This document shows positions 24,562 through 32,945 of a stretch of 64,000 bases of DNA, in pieces. The stretch spans positions 2,232,001 to 2,296,000 of the forward strand of contig OY970260.1 in assembly GCA_963715625.1 (NCBI GenBank), in the 5' to 3' direction. The translations under genes were made by a program, and so were the position numbers. The number at the start of each line of letters is the position of its first letter. Position 1 is the first letter of the stretch. The notes below the pieces were generated by a model. It saw only the letters and a list, made by a program, of their open reading frames with translations, had not been told where the DNA came from and did no database searches. This DNA comes from VRUE01 sp963715625. GTDB taxonomy: Bacteria > Actinomycetota > Thermoleophilia > Solirubrobacterales > 70-9.

Positions 24562-26193
24562 ATGCCCGACCCCTCGATCGAGCGCTTCCGGCGCGTCATC
24601 ACATCCGCCTACGCGCACCTCGAGGAGCGTCGCCAGGAGGTCAACGACCTCAACGTCTTCCCGGTCGCCGACGGCGACACCGGCGACAACATGGCGATGA
24701 CGATGCGGGCGGTGATGGAGGAGCTCGACCGGCTCGACGGGCTCGAGGTCGACGAGGTCGGGCGTACCCGGCTCGTGCAGGCGCTGGCGCGGGCGGCCCT
24801 GATGGGGGCGCGGGGCAACTCCGGGGTCATCCTCAGCCAGATCGTGCGCGGCGCCGCCGAGGAGCTGGCGAGCCGGCCGGGGGAGCTGATCGACCCGGTG
24901 CTCGTCGCCTCCGCCTTCGCCAGCGCCGCCGACGCCGCCTACGACTCGGTGCGCGAGCCGGCCGAGGGCACGATGCTGACCGTCTTCCGCGAGATGGCGC
25001 ACTCGATCGCCCGCCAGCTCGCTCACCTCGACGCCGGCAAGCAGCGCCTCGACCGCGGCGTCAGCGACGAGCAGCAGGACATGATCCTCGCCGAGGTGCT
25101 GGAGCGGGCGATGGCCGACGGCCAGCGTGCCGTGGAGCGGACTCCCGAGCAGCTCGACGTCCTGCGCGAGTCCGGCGTCGTCGACGCCGGCGGCTACGGC
25201 CTGGTCCTGATCCTCGCCGGGGTCGTCGCGGGGCTGCGCGGCGACGGCGCCACGGTCCCGGAGGTGTCGCACCAGGAGGCCCCGCGGCTCAGCCGGCCCC
25301 GCCACGAGGACAGCCGCTACCGCTACTGCACCAACTTCATCGTCTCCGGCACGGAGCTGAGCAGCCGCGAGTTCCTCCCCCGGCTCGAGGGCCTGGGCGA
25401 CTCGGTGCTCGTCGTCGGCGACGAGGCGACGCTCAAGGTCCACGTCCACACCGACGAGCCCGAGGCCGCGGTGGCGCTCTTCGAGGATGCGGGCAAGGTG
25501 ACCAACCTCGACGTCGCCGACATGCGCGAGCAGATCGCCGAGCGGCGGGCGCGGCTCGAGCAGGGACGGACCGGTGTGCTGGCGGTGGCGGCCGGCGAGG
25601 GCCTGGAGCGCCTCTTCGGCGAGCTCGGCGCCCACGTCGTCCCCGGCGGGGAGACGCTCAACCCATCCACCTACGAGCTGCTGGCCGGCATCCATGAGGT
25701 GCCCGCCGAGGAGGTGCTGGTCTTTCCCAGCTCCTCCAACGTGGTGATGGCCGCCGAGCGGGCCTGCGAGCTGTCGGAGAAGCCGGCCCGCGTCGTGGCT
25801 GCGACCTCATTGCAGAAGAGCCTCCTGACCCTGGTCGAGCTCGACCCGGCGGCTTCGGCAGAGGAGAACGCCGAGCGGCTCGAGGGCGCCCTGAGCGGTA
25901 TCGCGGACGGTGGAGTCGCTCCCGCGGCTCGCGACGACAAGCAGGGACGCTTCCGCAAGGGGGACGCGGTCGGCTTCGTCGGCGATGAGATCGTCGCCTG
26001 GGGCGGCGCGGGGTCGACTCTCGCTACCACGATCGAGAAGCTCGCCGAGGGCGCCGAGATCGTCACCGTCATCGCCGGCGCCGACGCCCCGATCGCCCTC
26101 GACGAGCTCGACCCCCACGTCCCCGACGGAGCGGAGATCGAGACCCACGAAGGCGGTCAGCCGAGCTGGTGGTGGCTGCTCGCGGCCCAGTAG
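24562..26193 (+). CDS. fakA: DAK2-domain fatty acid kinase-like protein (YloV/FakA)
   Basis: 543 aa. The N-terminal DhaL-like kinase domain has NVFPVADGDTGDNMAMTM (metal-binding Asp cluster) and MGARGNSGVILSQIVRG; the middle and C-terminal domains (YRYCTNFIVSG.., VHVHTDEPEAAVALFEDAG) match FakA. With a FakB partner it phosphorylates fatty acids. ATG 24562 gives a family-typical start; the frame is open further upstream but antisense to the MMPL gene. Its stop overlaps the recG GTG by one base. Confidence 0.92.
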   Translation: MPDPSIERFRRVITSAYAHLEERRQEVNDLNVFPVADGDTGDNMAMTMRAVMEELDRLDGLEVDEVGRTRLVQALARAALMGARGNSGVILSQIVRGAAEELASRPGELIDPVLVASAFASAADAAYDSVREPAEGTMLTVFREMAHSIARQLAHLDAGKQRLDRGVSDEQQDMILAEVLERAMADGQRAVERTPEQLDVLRESGVVDAGGYGLVLILAGVVAGLRGDGATVPEVSHQEAPRLSRPRHEDSRYRYCTNFIVSGTELSSREFLPRLEGLGDSVLVVGDEATLKVHVHTDEPEAAVALFEDAGKVTNLDVADMREQIAERRARLEQGRTGVLAVAAGEGLERLFGELGAHVVPGGETLNPSTYELLAGIHEVPAEEVLVFPSSSNVVMAAERACELSEKPARVVAATSLQKSLLTLVELDPAASAEENAERLEGALSGIADGGVAPAARDDKQGRFRKGDAVGFVGDEIVAWGGAGSTLATTIEKLAEGAEIVTVIAGADAPIALDELDPHVPDGAEIETHEGGQPSWWWLLAAQ

Positions 26194-28397
26194 TGCGCTC
26201 CTTCGGCGGCGCTTCGGAGTTGACGCCCGCCCAGCTGCGCGCTGCCCCCGTCCACTGGCCAAGGCCGAGTGCGCTCGACGTATCCCTGCAAGCCCTGGAG
26301 GGCGTCGGGCCCAAAACGGCCGAAGCGGCTGCGGATGCTGGAATCGGCACGGTCAGCGACCTCCTGCTCCGGTTCCCGCACAGGCATCGTGACCGTACCG
26401 TCGTTCCGATCGCCAGTCTCGAGCTCAAGCAACAGGCGACGATCGCGGTCGAGGTGCTCGGCAGCACACCGCGTCCATTTCGCAAACGCGGGCTGTCGAT
26501 CGTCGGCGTCAAAGTCGGCGACGACTCGGACACGGTGAGGGCGACGTGGTTCAACCAGCCGTGGGTTGCCGCCAAGCTCACGCGGGGGACGCAGCTGCTG
26601 CTTACCGGGACAGTGGGCAAGCGGGGGTTTGTGGTGGCGGAATACGAGTTCGTTGCTGGCCCGCGGGTCCTGTCGGAGGGCGAGGGGGGCGCTGCGGGCA
26701 GTCCACGGGCTGTCCTCGACCCCCCTCACCCTCCGCCACCCGCGGGAGAGTCGGGCTTGGTTCCCGTGCATCCGGCAACAGAGAGCTTGAAAGCCCAGCG
26801 CCTGAGGCAGTGGATGGAGCAGGCGATGCGGTGGGTGGGGAATGTGCTGGAGCCGTTGCCGGCGGAGCTGCGGGTTCGGCGGGAGCTTGCGGGAGCTGCT
26901 GACGCGGTGAAGGCCGTGCACTTCCCGGAGACGAACGAGGACGTGGAGGAAGCTCGAGAGCGGCTCAGGTTCGAAGAGCTGTTTCTCTATCAAGCGATCC
27001 TGGCCACGCGGAAGCGGTCTCATCGGGCGGCGAGGCCGGCGCCGAGACTGGGTAAGCCGGGGGAGCAGGTGGGGCGGTGGATCGAGTCGCTGCCGTTCGA
27101 GCCGACACGGGACCAGCTGAAGGCTTTCGGCGAGATCGACGGGGACCTGGACTCTGGCGAGCCGATGCAGAGGCTGCTGATGGGAGAGGTCGGGTCGGGC
27201 AAGACCGTGGTGGCCGTGTACTCGATGCTGCGGGCGCTGGAAGCGGGCTTCCAGGCGGTGCTGATGGCGCCGACGGAGACGCTGGCCGAGCAGCATGCGG
27301 CGACGCTGGGAAAGCTGCTGGCGGAGGAGGCGACGCCGTTCGCGCTGCTGACCGGGTCGACCCCGGCGGCGAGGCGCAGGGAGGCGCTGGAGCGGCTGGC
27401 CACCGGCGAGCTGGGGCTGATCGTCGGCACCCATGCGCTGATCGAGCCGACGGTGCGGTTCGCCCGGCTGGGGCTCTGCGTGGTCGACGAGCAGCACCGC
27501 TTCGGGGTGCAGCAGCGCAAGGCGCTCGACTCGAAGGGGGTGGAGGGGATGGCGCCGCACGTGCTGCACATGACGGCGACGCCGATCCCGCGGACGCTGT
27601 CGCTGACGGCGTACGGCGACCTGGACACGACCGCGCTGCACGAGCTGCCCTCCGGGCGCAAGCCGGTGGCGACCCGGATCGTCGAGGAGGGCGATCGCGC
27701 CGGCGCCTACGAGTTCATCCGCGGGCAGCTGCGCGAGGGCCGGCAGGCCTACGTCGTCTGCCCGCTGGTCGAGGAGTCCGAGAAGTTGCAGGGACGGGCT
27801 GCCGAGGTCGAGGCGGAGCGGCTCGCCTCGGGCGAGCTGCGCGAATTCGGCGTCGGCGTCATCCACGGCCAGATGCGCTCAGCCGACAAGGCCGCGGCGA
27901 TGGAGGCGTTTGCCTCCGGCGCCACCGACGTGCTCGTCGCGACCACGGTGATCGAGGTCGGGATCGACGTCGCCAACGCGACCGTGATCGTGATCGAGGG
28001 CGCCGAGCGATTCGGCGTCTCCCAATTGCACCAGCTGCGAGGGCGCGTCGGCCGCGGCGAGCACGAGTCGATCTGCCTGCTCTTCCCCGAAGATGCGGGA
28101 GAGATGGCGCGCCGGCGCCTGAGGGCGGTCGAGCGCGAGCGCGACGGCTTCAAGCTCGCCGAGGTCGACCTCCGGCTGCGCGGCGAGGGAGAGGTGCTGG
28201 GCACGCGCCAGAGCGGCCTGCCCCGCTTCGCCGTCGCCGAGCTTCCCGAGGACGGCGACGTCCTCCTCGCCGCCCGCAAGGAGGTCCTCGCCCTGATGCA
28301 GCGCCACGGCTCCCTCGACGCCCCCGAACTCGGCCCGCTGCTCGAGGCCGCCCGCCGCCGCTTCGGCGCCGGCGCCGCCGACCCGATACCACTCTGA
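26193..28397 (+). CDS. recG: ATP-dependent DNA helicase RecG with in-frame palindromic insert
   Basis: 734 aa. The N-terminal wedge domain (LQALEGVGPKTAEAAADAGIGTVSDLLLRFPHRHRDR, residues ~30-150) is followed by the helicase: Walker A LLMGEVGSGKTVVA, DEQHRF, TATPIPRT, and the C-terminal HGQMRS..VIEVGIDVANA..QLRGRVGRG. It remodels stalled forks and junctions. Residues ~156-185, between VVAEYEF and LVPVHPATE, are encoded by family E element E2 (87 bp, 29 codons), where RecG proteins have a short loop. The ~500 bp after the insert use more G/T-ending codons than the rest of the gene. Confidence 0.95.
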   Translation: MRSFGGASELTPAQLRAAPVHWPRPSALDVSLQALEGVGPKTAEAAADAGIGTVSDLLLRFPHRHRDRTVVPIASLELKQQATIAVEVLGSTPRPFRKRGLSIVGVKVGDDSDTVRATWFNQPWVAAKLTRGTQLLLTGTVGKRGFVVAEYEFVAGPRVLSEGEGGAAGSPRAVLDPPHPPPPAGESGLVPVHPATESLKAQRLRQWMEQAMRWVGNVLEPLPAELRVRRELAGAADAVKAVHFPETNEDVEEARERLRFEELFLYQAILATRKRSHRAARPAPRLGKPGEQVGRWIESLPFEPTRDQLKAFGEIDGDLDSGEPMQRLLMGEVGSGKTVVAVYSMLRALEAGFQAVLMAPTETLAEQHAATLGKLLAEEATPFALLTGSTPAARRREALERLATGELGLIVGTHALIEPTVRFARLGLCVVDEQHRFGVQQRKALDSKGVEGMAPHVLHMTATPIPRTLSLTAYGDLDTTALHELPSGRKPVATRIVEEGDRAGAYEFIRGQLREGRQAYVVCPLVEESEKLQGRAAEVEAERLASGELREFGVGVIHGQMRSADKAAAMEAFASGATDVLVATTVIEVGIDVANATVIVIEGAERFGVSQLHQLRGRVGRGEHESICLLFPEDAGEMARRRLRAVERERDGFKLAEVDLRLRGEGEVLGTRQSGLPRFAVAELPEDGDVLLAARKEVLALMQRHGSLDAPELGPLLEAARRRFGAGAADPIPL
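26660..26746 (+). repeat. Palindromic element E2 (family E), in frame in recG
   Basis: 87 bp. Arms CCCGCGGGT..GAGGGCGAGGGGGG with CCCCCCTCACCCTC..ACCCGCGGG; core GCGGGCAGTCCACGGGCT followed by GTCCTCGA as in E1 and E3. Read in the recG frame it encodes a Gly/Pro/Ala-rich segment (GPRVLSEGEGGAAGSPRAVL and DPPHPPPPAG) without stops. Confidence 0.87.
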
Positions 28398-28400
28398 GAC

Positions 28401-28455
28401 GTGTCTGAGCAAACCCACCGTATTTGGCGGCTTAAGTCAGACACCCCCGTGGGGG
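28401..28455 (+). terminator. Hairpins behind recG
   Basis: GTGTCTGA (28401-28408) pairs with TCAGACAC (28437-28444), followed at once by CCCCC-GT-GGGGG (28444-28455). No T-tract. The second hairpin lies immediately before the rsmD GTG at 28457, so it may hinder or tune rsmD initiation rather than end transcription. Confidence 0.4.
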
Positions 28456-28456
28456 C

Positions 28457-29008
28457 GTGTTTGTGCGGGTGATCGCCGGAGAGTTCCGGGGCCAGCGGCT
28501 GGTCGCGCCGCGTGGCTGGAAGGTGCGGCCGACCTCCGACCGGGCACGCGAGGCGATCTTCTCCGTCCTTGGCGACGCGGTCGAGGGCGCGACCGTCCTC
28601 GACCTCTACTGCGGCACGGGCGCCCTGGCGATCGAGGCGCTCTCGCGCGGGGCCGCGCGCGCCACCCTGGTCGACCGCGACACCCGCGCCGCGCTCGGCA
28701 ACGTCGAGCGGCTCGGGCTTGGGGAACGGGTCGAGCTCGTCCGCGCCGACGTCTCGCGCTGGCTGTCGGGCCGGCTGGAGGACGAGGAGAGCCCTCGCTT
28801 CGACCTCGTCTTCCTCGACGCCCCCTATAGACTCGCCGACCGCGTGGGGCAGGAACTGGACACCCATCTGCCGCGCCTCCTCCAACCGGGCGGGCGGGCG
28901 ATAGTCGAGAGCGGCGCGCGCCGCCCGTTTCGCATCGACTCGCTGCCCTGCCTGCGCCGGCGCCGCTACGGCGCCGCCGACGTCGCCATCTACGGGGAGG
29001 ACGGCTGA
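28457..29008 (+). CDS. rsmD: 16S rRNA (guanine-966-N2)-methyltransferase RsmD
   Basis: 183 aa, normal length. RVIAGEFRGQRLVAPRGWKVRPTSDRAREAIFSVLG is the family N-terminus; LDLYCGTGALAIEALSRGA is the SAM site and FDLVFLDAPY the catalytic motif IV (DAPY in place of DPPY). Starts at GTG 28457; the stop overlaps the ATG of coaD. Confidence 0.95.
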   Translation: MFVRVIAGEFRGQRLVAPRGWKVRPTSDRAREAIFSVLGDAVEGATVLDLYCGTGALAIEALSRGAARATLVDRDTRAALGNVERLGLGERVELVRADVSRWLSGRLEDEESPRFDLVFLDAPYRLADRVGQELDTHLPRLLQPGGRAIVESGARRPFRIDSLPCLRRRRYGAADVAIYGEDG

Positions 29009-29508
29009 TGGCGGAGCGCGACGGCACGGTGGTCTGTCCCGGCAGCTACGACCCGGTCACCAACGGGCACGTCGACATCATCACCCGCAGCTCCGAGGTC
29101 TTCGAGCGCGTCGTCGTCGGCATCGTCAACAACCCGATGCGCAAGGACAAGACGCTCTTCACCGCCGGGGAGCGCAAGGCGCTGATCGAGGAAGCGACCG
29201 CGAGCCTGCCCAACGTCGAGGCCCGGATCTTCTCCAACCTGCTGGTCGAGTTCGCGCGCGAACAGGGCGCCAAGGCGATCGTCAAGGGCCTGCGGGCGAT
29301 CTCCGACTTCGAGTACGAGTTCGAGATGGCCCAGCTCAACCGCAAGCTCGACCCCGGAATCGAGAGCATCTACATGATCGCCTCGCCCCAGTACAGCTTC
29401 CTCTCCTCCACCGGCGTCAAGGAAATGGCGACCTTCGGCGGCGACGTCTCCGACCTGGTTCCCGGCCCCGTCGCGGCCGCGATGGCACAGCGCCTGGGCG
29501 AGCGGTAG
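29008..29508 (+). CDS. coaD: Phosphopantetheine adenylyltransferase
   Basis: 166 aa; fourth step of coenzyme A synthesis. Canonical VCPGSYDPVTNGHVDIITRSSEVFERVVVGIVNNP (T/HxGH nucleotidyl-transferase motif as TNGH) and YSFLSSTGVKEMATFGGDVSDLVP (ISSTxx motif). Translationally coupled to rsmD, as in most actinobacteria. Confidence 0.97.
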   Translation: MAERDGTVVCPGSYDPVTNGHVDIITRSSEVFERVVVGIVNNPMRKDKTLFTAGERKALIEEATASLPNVEARIFSNLLVEFAREQGAKAIVKGLRAISDFEYEFEMAQLNRKLDPGIESIYMIASPQYSFLSSTGVKEMATFGGDVSDLVPGPVAAAMAQRLGER

Positions 29509-29613
29509 GCTTTCCCGGCGTTGGGGGGTGTTGGGCGAGAGCTTGCAAAAAGCCGAGGAAATAACCGCTTCTTCACCGAAGTTGCCGCTTACACGTAGGC
29601 TTACGACCTGCTG

Positions 29614-30093
29614 ATGGACGTTCTCGTTCTCATAGACAAGCTCGACGACGTGGTCCACAATGCGCGCCCGGTGCCGCTTACGGACCAGGTGCGCGTCGAC
29701 CGCGAGGAGATCTACGACCTGCTCGACCAGATGCGGGCGACGATCCCCGAGGAGATCAAGCAGGCGCGCTGGATCGTCAAGGAGCGCCAGGAGATGCTGG
29801 CCGAGGCCAAACGCGAGGCGGAGCGGATCGTGCGCGAGGCCCGCGAGCAGCAGGCCCGCCTGATCTCCGACGAGGAGGTCACCAAGCAGGCCGAGCGGGC
29901 CGCCGACGAGATCGTCGAGGACGCCCGCACGCGCGAGCGCGAGATCCGGCTCGGCGCCGAGGACTACGCCGACGAGATCCTCAACACGCTCGAGGTCAAC
30001 CTGCAGAAGTTCCTCGCCGCGGTGCAACGGGGGCGGGACCGGCTCGCTGGGCGCGATGAGGAGCCTGTAGCCGAGCTGGACGAGCAGGCTTGA
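29614..30093 (+). CDS. DivIVA-like coiled-coil protein (SepIVA type)
   Basis: 159 aa, mostly one long charged coiled coil (residues ~45-150, e.g. IKQARWIVKERQEMLAEAKREAERIVREAREQQARLI) after a short N-terminal MDVLVLIDKLDDVVHNARPVPLTDQVRVDREEIYDLLDQMR. In mycobacteria the septum-associated SepIVA has the same N-terminal motif and is encoded beside the yceD/rnc/smc genes, so a role in polar or septal envelope growth is likely. A 26-bp-stem hairpin with T-tract follows. Confidence 0.75.
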   Translation: MDVLVLIDKLDDVVHNARPVPLTDQVRVDREEIYDLLDQMRATIPEEIKQARWIVKERQEMLAEAKREAERIVREAREQQARLISDEEVTKQAERAADEIVEDARTREREIRLGAEDYADEILNTLEVNLQKFLAAVQRGRDRLAGRDEEPVAELDEQA

Positions 30094-30100
30094 CGTAGGG

Positions 30101-30182
30101 GAGGAGGCGGGCTGCCTCCTCAAAACGCGCGGCAGGAGCCGCGCTTCGAGTGTTTTGAGGAGGCAGCCCGCCTCCTCTTTTT
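30101..30182 (+). terminator. Strong terminator-like hairpin between convergent genes
   Basis: Perfect 26-bp arms (30101-30126 with 30152-30177) followed by TTTTTA at 30178. The loop contains a second hairpin GCGCGGC-AGGA-GCCGCGC (30127-30144). It separates the SepIVA-type gene (+) from yceD (-). The T-tract suits termination of the + transcript. Its nested layout resembles the palindromic families but I saw no second copy. Confidence 0.75.
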
Positions 30183-30714
30183 ATTGCGCCTGCTCGTCCA
30201 GCTTTAGCTCTTGGAGCTTGGCCCAGCGGGGGTCCGGTGTTTCCTGGTGCTTGTGATCCTCGGGGTCGGCTTCGTTCAGCGACTCGCCGCAGACGGGGCA
30301 GAGGCCGGCGCAGTCTTCGCGGCAGAGGAACTGGGTGGGGATGGCTAGGACGGCGGCGTCGTGGGCCCAGCGGCCCAGGTCGAGCTCGTCGTCTTCGACA
30401 TAGGGGCTGCGCAGCTCCTCGTCGTCGGTGTCCTCGTGGGCGACCTCGCGGGCGCCGGCCTCGGTTTCCATCGCGGCGTTCTCCAGGCAGCGCATGCAGG
30501 GGCCCTCGATTCGCAGCGGGAAGCGGAGGCGGAAGGCGTAGCCGCCGCTGGGCCGCGAGACGTCGAGGCGAGCCGGAACCGACTCCGGCACGACCGCGTA
30601 GGTCTGGCCGGCGAGCTCCAGCGGCTCCAGCCGGACCGGCAGGTCCAGCCGGAGTCCCTCGCCGTGGGAGAGGGACAACCGGGCGAGGTCGATGATCGTC
30701 GTCGCTTCCGCCAT
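30181..30714 (-). CDS. yceD: DUF177/YceD family protein
   Basis: 177 aa. Motifs: LRIEGPCMRCLENAAMETEA and CREDCAGLCPVCGESLNEADPEDHKHQETPDPRWAKLQELK, i.e. the conserved Cys residues and the PDPRWAKL ending of YceD (linked to 23S rRNA or L32 assembly). ATG 30714 is chosen; an upstream in-frame start would add about 15 residues. YceD usually lies directly before rpmF on the same strand. Here it is inverted and separated from rpmF by a methyltransferase gene and element E3, so it must have its own promoter. Confidence 0.9.
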   Translation of the reverse strand: MAEATTIIDLARLSLSHGEGLRLDLPVRLEPLELAGQTYAVVPESVPARLDVSRPSGGYAFRLRFPLRIEGPCMRCLENAAMETEAGAREVAHEDTDDEELRSPYVEDDELDLGRWAHDAAVLAIPTQFLCREDCAGLCPVCGESLNEADPEDHKHQETPDPRWAKLQELKLDEQAQ

Positions 30715-30765
30715 GGGCTCCTCCGCTTCGGCCGGGCTTACGATGGGCTCCGACGAGATTACGGA

Positions 30766-31263
30766 ATGGGCCAATTCGACTGGACACCCGAGGTCTACCT
30801 GGAGCGGATCCGCTCGCAGGTGCCGCGCTACGACGAGCTGCAGGAGCAGGCGATCGCCGCGATCCCGTTCCCGCCCGAGCGCGTGCTCGAGCTGGGGATG
30901 GGCACCGGCGAGACGACCCGCCGCCTGATCGAGGCCTACCCCGACGCCTGGGTCGTCGGCCTCGACTCCAGCCCCGACATGGTCTTCCGCGCCCGCCAGA
31001 CATACGACGACGTCCAGCTCGCCCGCATGGAGGACCCGCTGCCGGACGGCCCCTGGGACCTGGTCATCTCCGTCCTCTCCACCGGCGAGCTGACCGACGC
31101 CCAGCTCGAAGCCCTCTGTCGAAGGGTGAAGGAGCAATCCCGCGCCCTGGTAATAGGCGACACCTTCGAAGAGAACAAGCTTAAAAAGCTCCTGGCCTGG
31201 TCGGCCGGTGAGGTCACCTGGCAGGCTGACGGCCTCGCCGTGGTCAGGGCTGTGTATGAATAG
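30766..31263 (+). CDS. Small class I SAM-dependent methyltransferase
   Basis: 165 aa. FDWTPEVYLERIRSQVPRYDELQEQ, then the SAM-binding VLELGMGTGETTRRLIEAYPDAWVVGLDSSPDMVFRAR and PWDLVISVLSTGELTD. Shorter than the usual ~200-220 aa, with an unusual C-terminal half (ALVIGDTFEENKLKKLLAWSAGEVTWQADGLAVVRAVYE). Substrate unknown. It lies between the inverted yceD and rpmF. Divergent from yceD with 51 nt between starts. Confidence 0.75.
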   Translation: MGQFDWTPEVYLERIRSQVPRYDELQEQAIAAIPFPPERVLELGMGTGETTRRLIEAYPDAWVVGLDSSPDMVFRARQTYDDVQLARMEDPLPDGPWDLVISVLSTGELTDAQLEALCRRVKEQSRALVIGDTFEENKLKKLLAWSAGEVTWQADGLAVVRAVYE

Positions 31264-31315
31264 CTTTTGAGCTTTTGGATGGCGGGGTTGCGGGTCAGTC
31301 TGTTGAGCCGTTCCT

Positions 31316-31399
31316 CGCGCGGGTGGCATGGGGCAGGGGGGTCGAGGACAGCCCGTGGACTGCCCGCAGGCCCCCCTGCCCCATGCCAGGACCCGCGCG
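31316..31399 (-). repeat. Palindromic element E3 (family E)
   Basis: 84 bp, reverse orientation relative to E1, between the methyltransferase and rpmF. Arms CGCGCGGGT..ATGGGGCAGGGGGG with CCCCCCTGCCCCAT..ACCCGCGCG. Compared with E1 (GGGGTGAGGGGG) and E2 (AGGGCGAGGGGGG), both strands of the stem have changed together. Confidence 0.85.
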
Positions 31400-31433
31400 C
31401 CGAAACGCCCCAAGCCGCTACCATCCCGCGACC

Positions 31434-31646
31434 ATGGCCGTCCCCAAGAAGAGAACTTCCAGCGCCCGCCGCGACAAGCGCCGCGCAAACCACAAGGCCG
31501 GGAAGCCCGCGCTCAGCCGCTGCCCCCGCTGCCACAGCCCACGGTTGCCGCACCGCGTCTGTCCCACCTGCGGGACCTACGCGGGGCGCGAGGTGATCAA
31601 GCACACGATCGCCGAGCCTTCGGCGGCCCCCACCGATTCGGAGTAG
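31434..31646 (+). CDS. rpmF: 50S ribosomal protein L32
   Basis: 70 aa. MAVPKKRTSSARRDKRRANHK is diagnostic, with zinc pairs CPRCHS and CPTCG. ATG 31434 is preferred; the frame is open earlier only because it runs through E3. Followed after 5 nt by plsX, the conserved rpmF-plsX-acpP order of fatty acid/phospholipid genes. Confidence 0.96.
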   Translation: MAVPKKRTSSARRDKRRANHKAGKPALSRCPRCHSPRLPHRVCPTCGTYAGREVIKHTIAEPSAAPTDSE

Positions 31647-31651
31647 CGCTC

Positions 31652-32686
31652 TTGGGCCCCGGCCCGACCGTGGCCCTCGACGGCTTCGGGGCCGAGCGGG
31701 GCTTCGGCGTGCTCGCCGAGGGCGCGCGCCTCGCTGCCGCCGACGGGATCCGGCTGCGTGTCTTCGGCCCGCCCGGGGAGCTCGGGCTGGACGGGGCGGA
31801 CGGGATCGAGGTCGTCCCGACCCGCGAGTGGATCGGCAACGAGGAGGACCCGGTCACGGCGGTCCGGGTGAAGAAGGAGGCCTCGGTCGTGCGCGCCGTC
31901 GCCGACGTCGCCGAGGGCCGGGCCGACGCGGTGGCCAGCCCCGGCTCCACCGGGGCGACGATGGCGGCGGCCACCTTCGGCCTGCGCCGCCTCAGGGGCG
32001 TGCAGCGGCCGGCGCTGGCCGTGCAGCTCCCCGTCCCCGGCAGGCCGGTGCTCTTCCTCGACGTCGGCGCCAACGTCGAGGTGCGCGCCCAGCACCTGGT
32101 CCAGTTCGCCTTCCTCGGCGCCGCCTTCAGCGAGGCGGTGCTCGGGGTCGCGCGCCCCCGCGTCGGCCTGCTCTCGGTCGGCGAGGAGGCCGGCAAGGGC
32201 CGCGAGGAGGTCGCCGAGGCCAACCGGATCCTCTCCGGGATCGAGGGGATCGAGTTCGCCGGCAACGTCGAGGGGCGCGACCTCCCGGCCGGGGCGGCCG
32301 ACGTCGTCGTCACCGACGGCTTCACCGGCAACGTCGCCCTGAAGCTGATGGAGGGGACGGCGAAGACGGTCACCGCCGCGATCCGCGACGCCGCACGCTC
32401 CAACCCCATCGCCGCGCTCGGCGGCCTGCTGATGCGCCCGGCGCTGGGCGGCCTGCGCCGCGAGCTGCACCCCGACAGCACCGGCGGCGCGATCCTGCTC
32501 GGGCTGAGGGGGGTCGCCGTGGTCGGCCACGGCAGCTCCGGCGCCGAGGGGATCGCCAACGCGGTCCGGCTCGCCGCCCGCTGCGCCGAGGTCGATGCGG
32601 TCGGCCGCACGGCGGAGCTGCTGCGCGAGGGCGGCGCCGGCCGGGCCGCGCTCGCCGCCGAGCGTGATCGCGGCGACGGCGCGTGA
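31652..32686 (+). CDS. plsX: Phosphate acyltransferase PlsX
   Basis: 344 aa. Makes acyl-phosphate from acyl-ACP for phospholipid synthesis. Start taken as TTG 31652 (LGPGPTVALDGFGAERG), because homologues have several residues before the AVDAMGG-like strand; GTG 31670 is the alternative. Motifs: SPGSTGATMAAA, LFLDVGANVEVRAQHLVQFAFLG, GLLSVGEEAGKG, FTGNVALKLMEGTAKT, GGAILLGLRGVAVVGHGSSGAEGIANAVRLAA. The N-terminal region is slightly short. Confidence 0.93.
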   Translation: MGPGPTVALDGFGAERGFGVLAEGARLAAADGIRLRVFGPPGELGLDGADGIEVVPTREWIGNEEDPVTAVRVKKEASVVRAVADVAEGRADAVASPGSTGATMAAATFGLRRLRGVQRPALAVQLPVPGRPVLFLDVGANVEVRAQHLVQFAFLGAAFSEAVLGVARPRVGLLSVGEEAGKGREEVAEANRILSGIEGIEFAGNVEGRDLPAGAADVVVTDGFTGNVALKLMEGTAKTVTAAIRDAARSNPIAALGGLLMRPALGGLRRELHPDSTGGAILLGLRGVAVVGHGSSGAEGIANAVRLAARCAEVDAVGRTAELLREGGAGRAALAAERDRGDGA

Positions 32687-32699
32687 TAGGAACCACTCT

Positions 32700-32945
32700 G
32701 TGACCCGCGAGGAAGTCCTCACCCTGGTGCGCGAGCACCTAGCCGAGGAGCTCGAGCTCGACGCAGCGGAGATCGCGGAGGGGACCCGCTTCAAGGAGGA
32801 CCTCGACGCCGACTCGCTCGACCTCTACGAGCTGGTGATGGAGCTGGAGGACACCTACGGGATCTCCGTCTCCGAGGAGCAGGCGGCCAGGATCGCCACG
32901 GTCGGCGACGCGGTCGAGTTCGTCCTCGAGCACGCTCCGGCGTGA
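32700..32945 (+). CDS. acpP: Acyl carrier protein
   Basis: 81 aa from GTG 32700. Acidic four-helix protein with the phosphopantetheine site in EDLDADSLDLYELVMELEDTYGISV (Ser of DADSLD). Carries acyl chains in fatty acid synthesis. The stop overlaps the rnc GTG by 4 nt. Confidence 0.95.
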   Translation: MTREEVLTLVREHLAEELELDAAEIAEGTRFKEDLDADSLDLYELVMELEDTYGISVSEEQAARIATVGDAVEFVLEHAPA

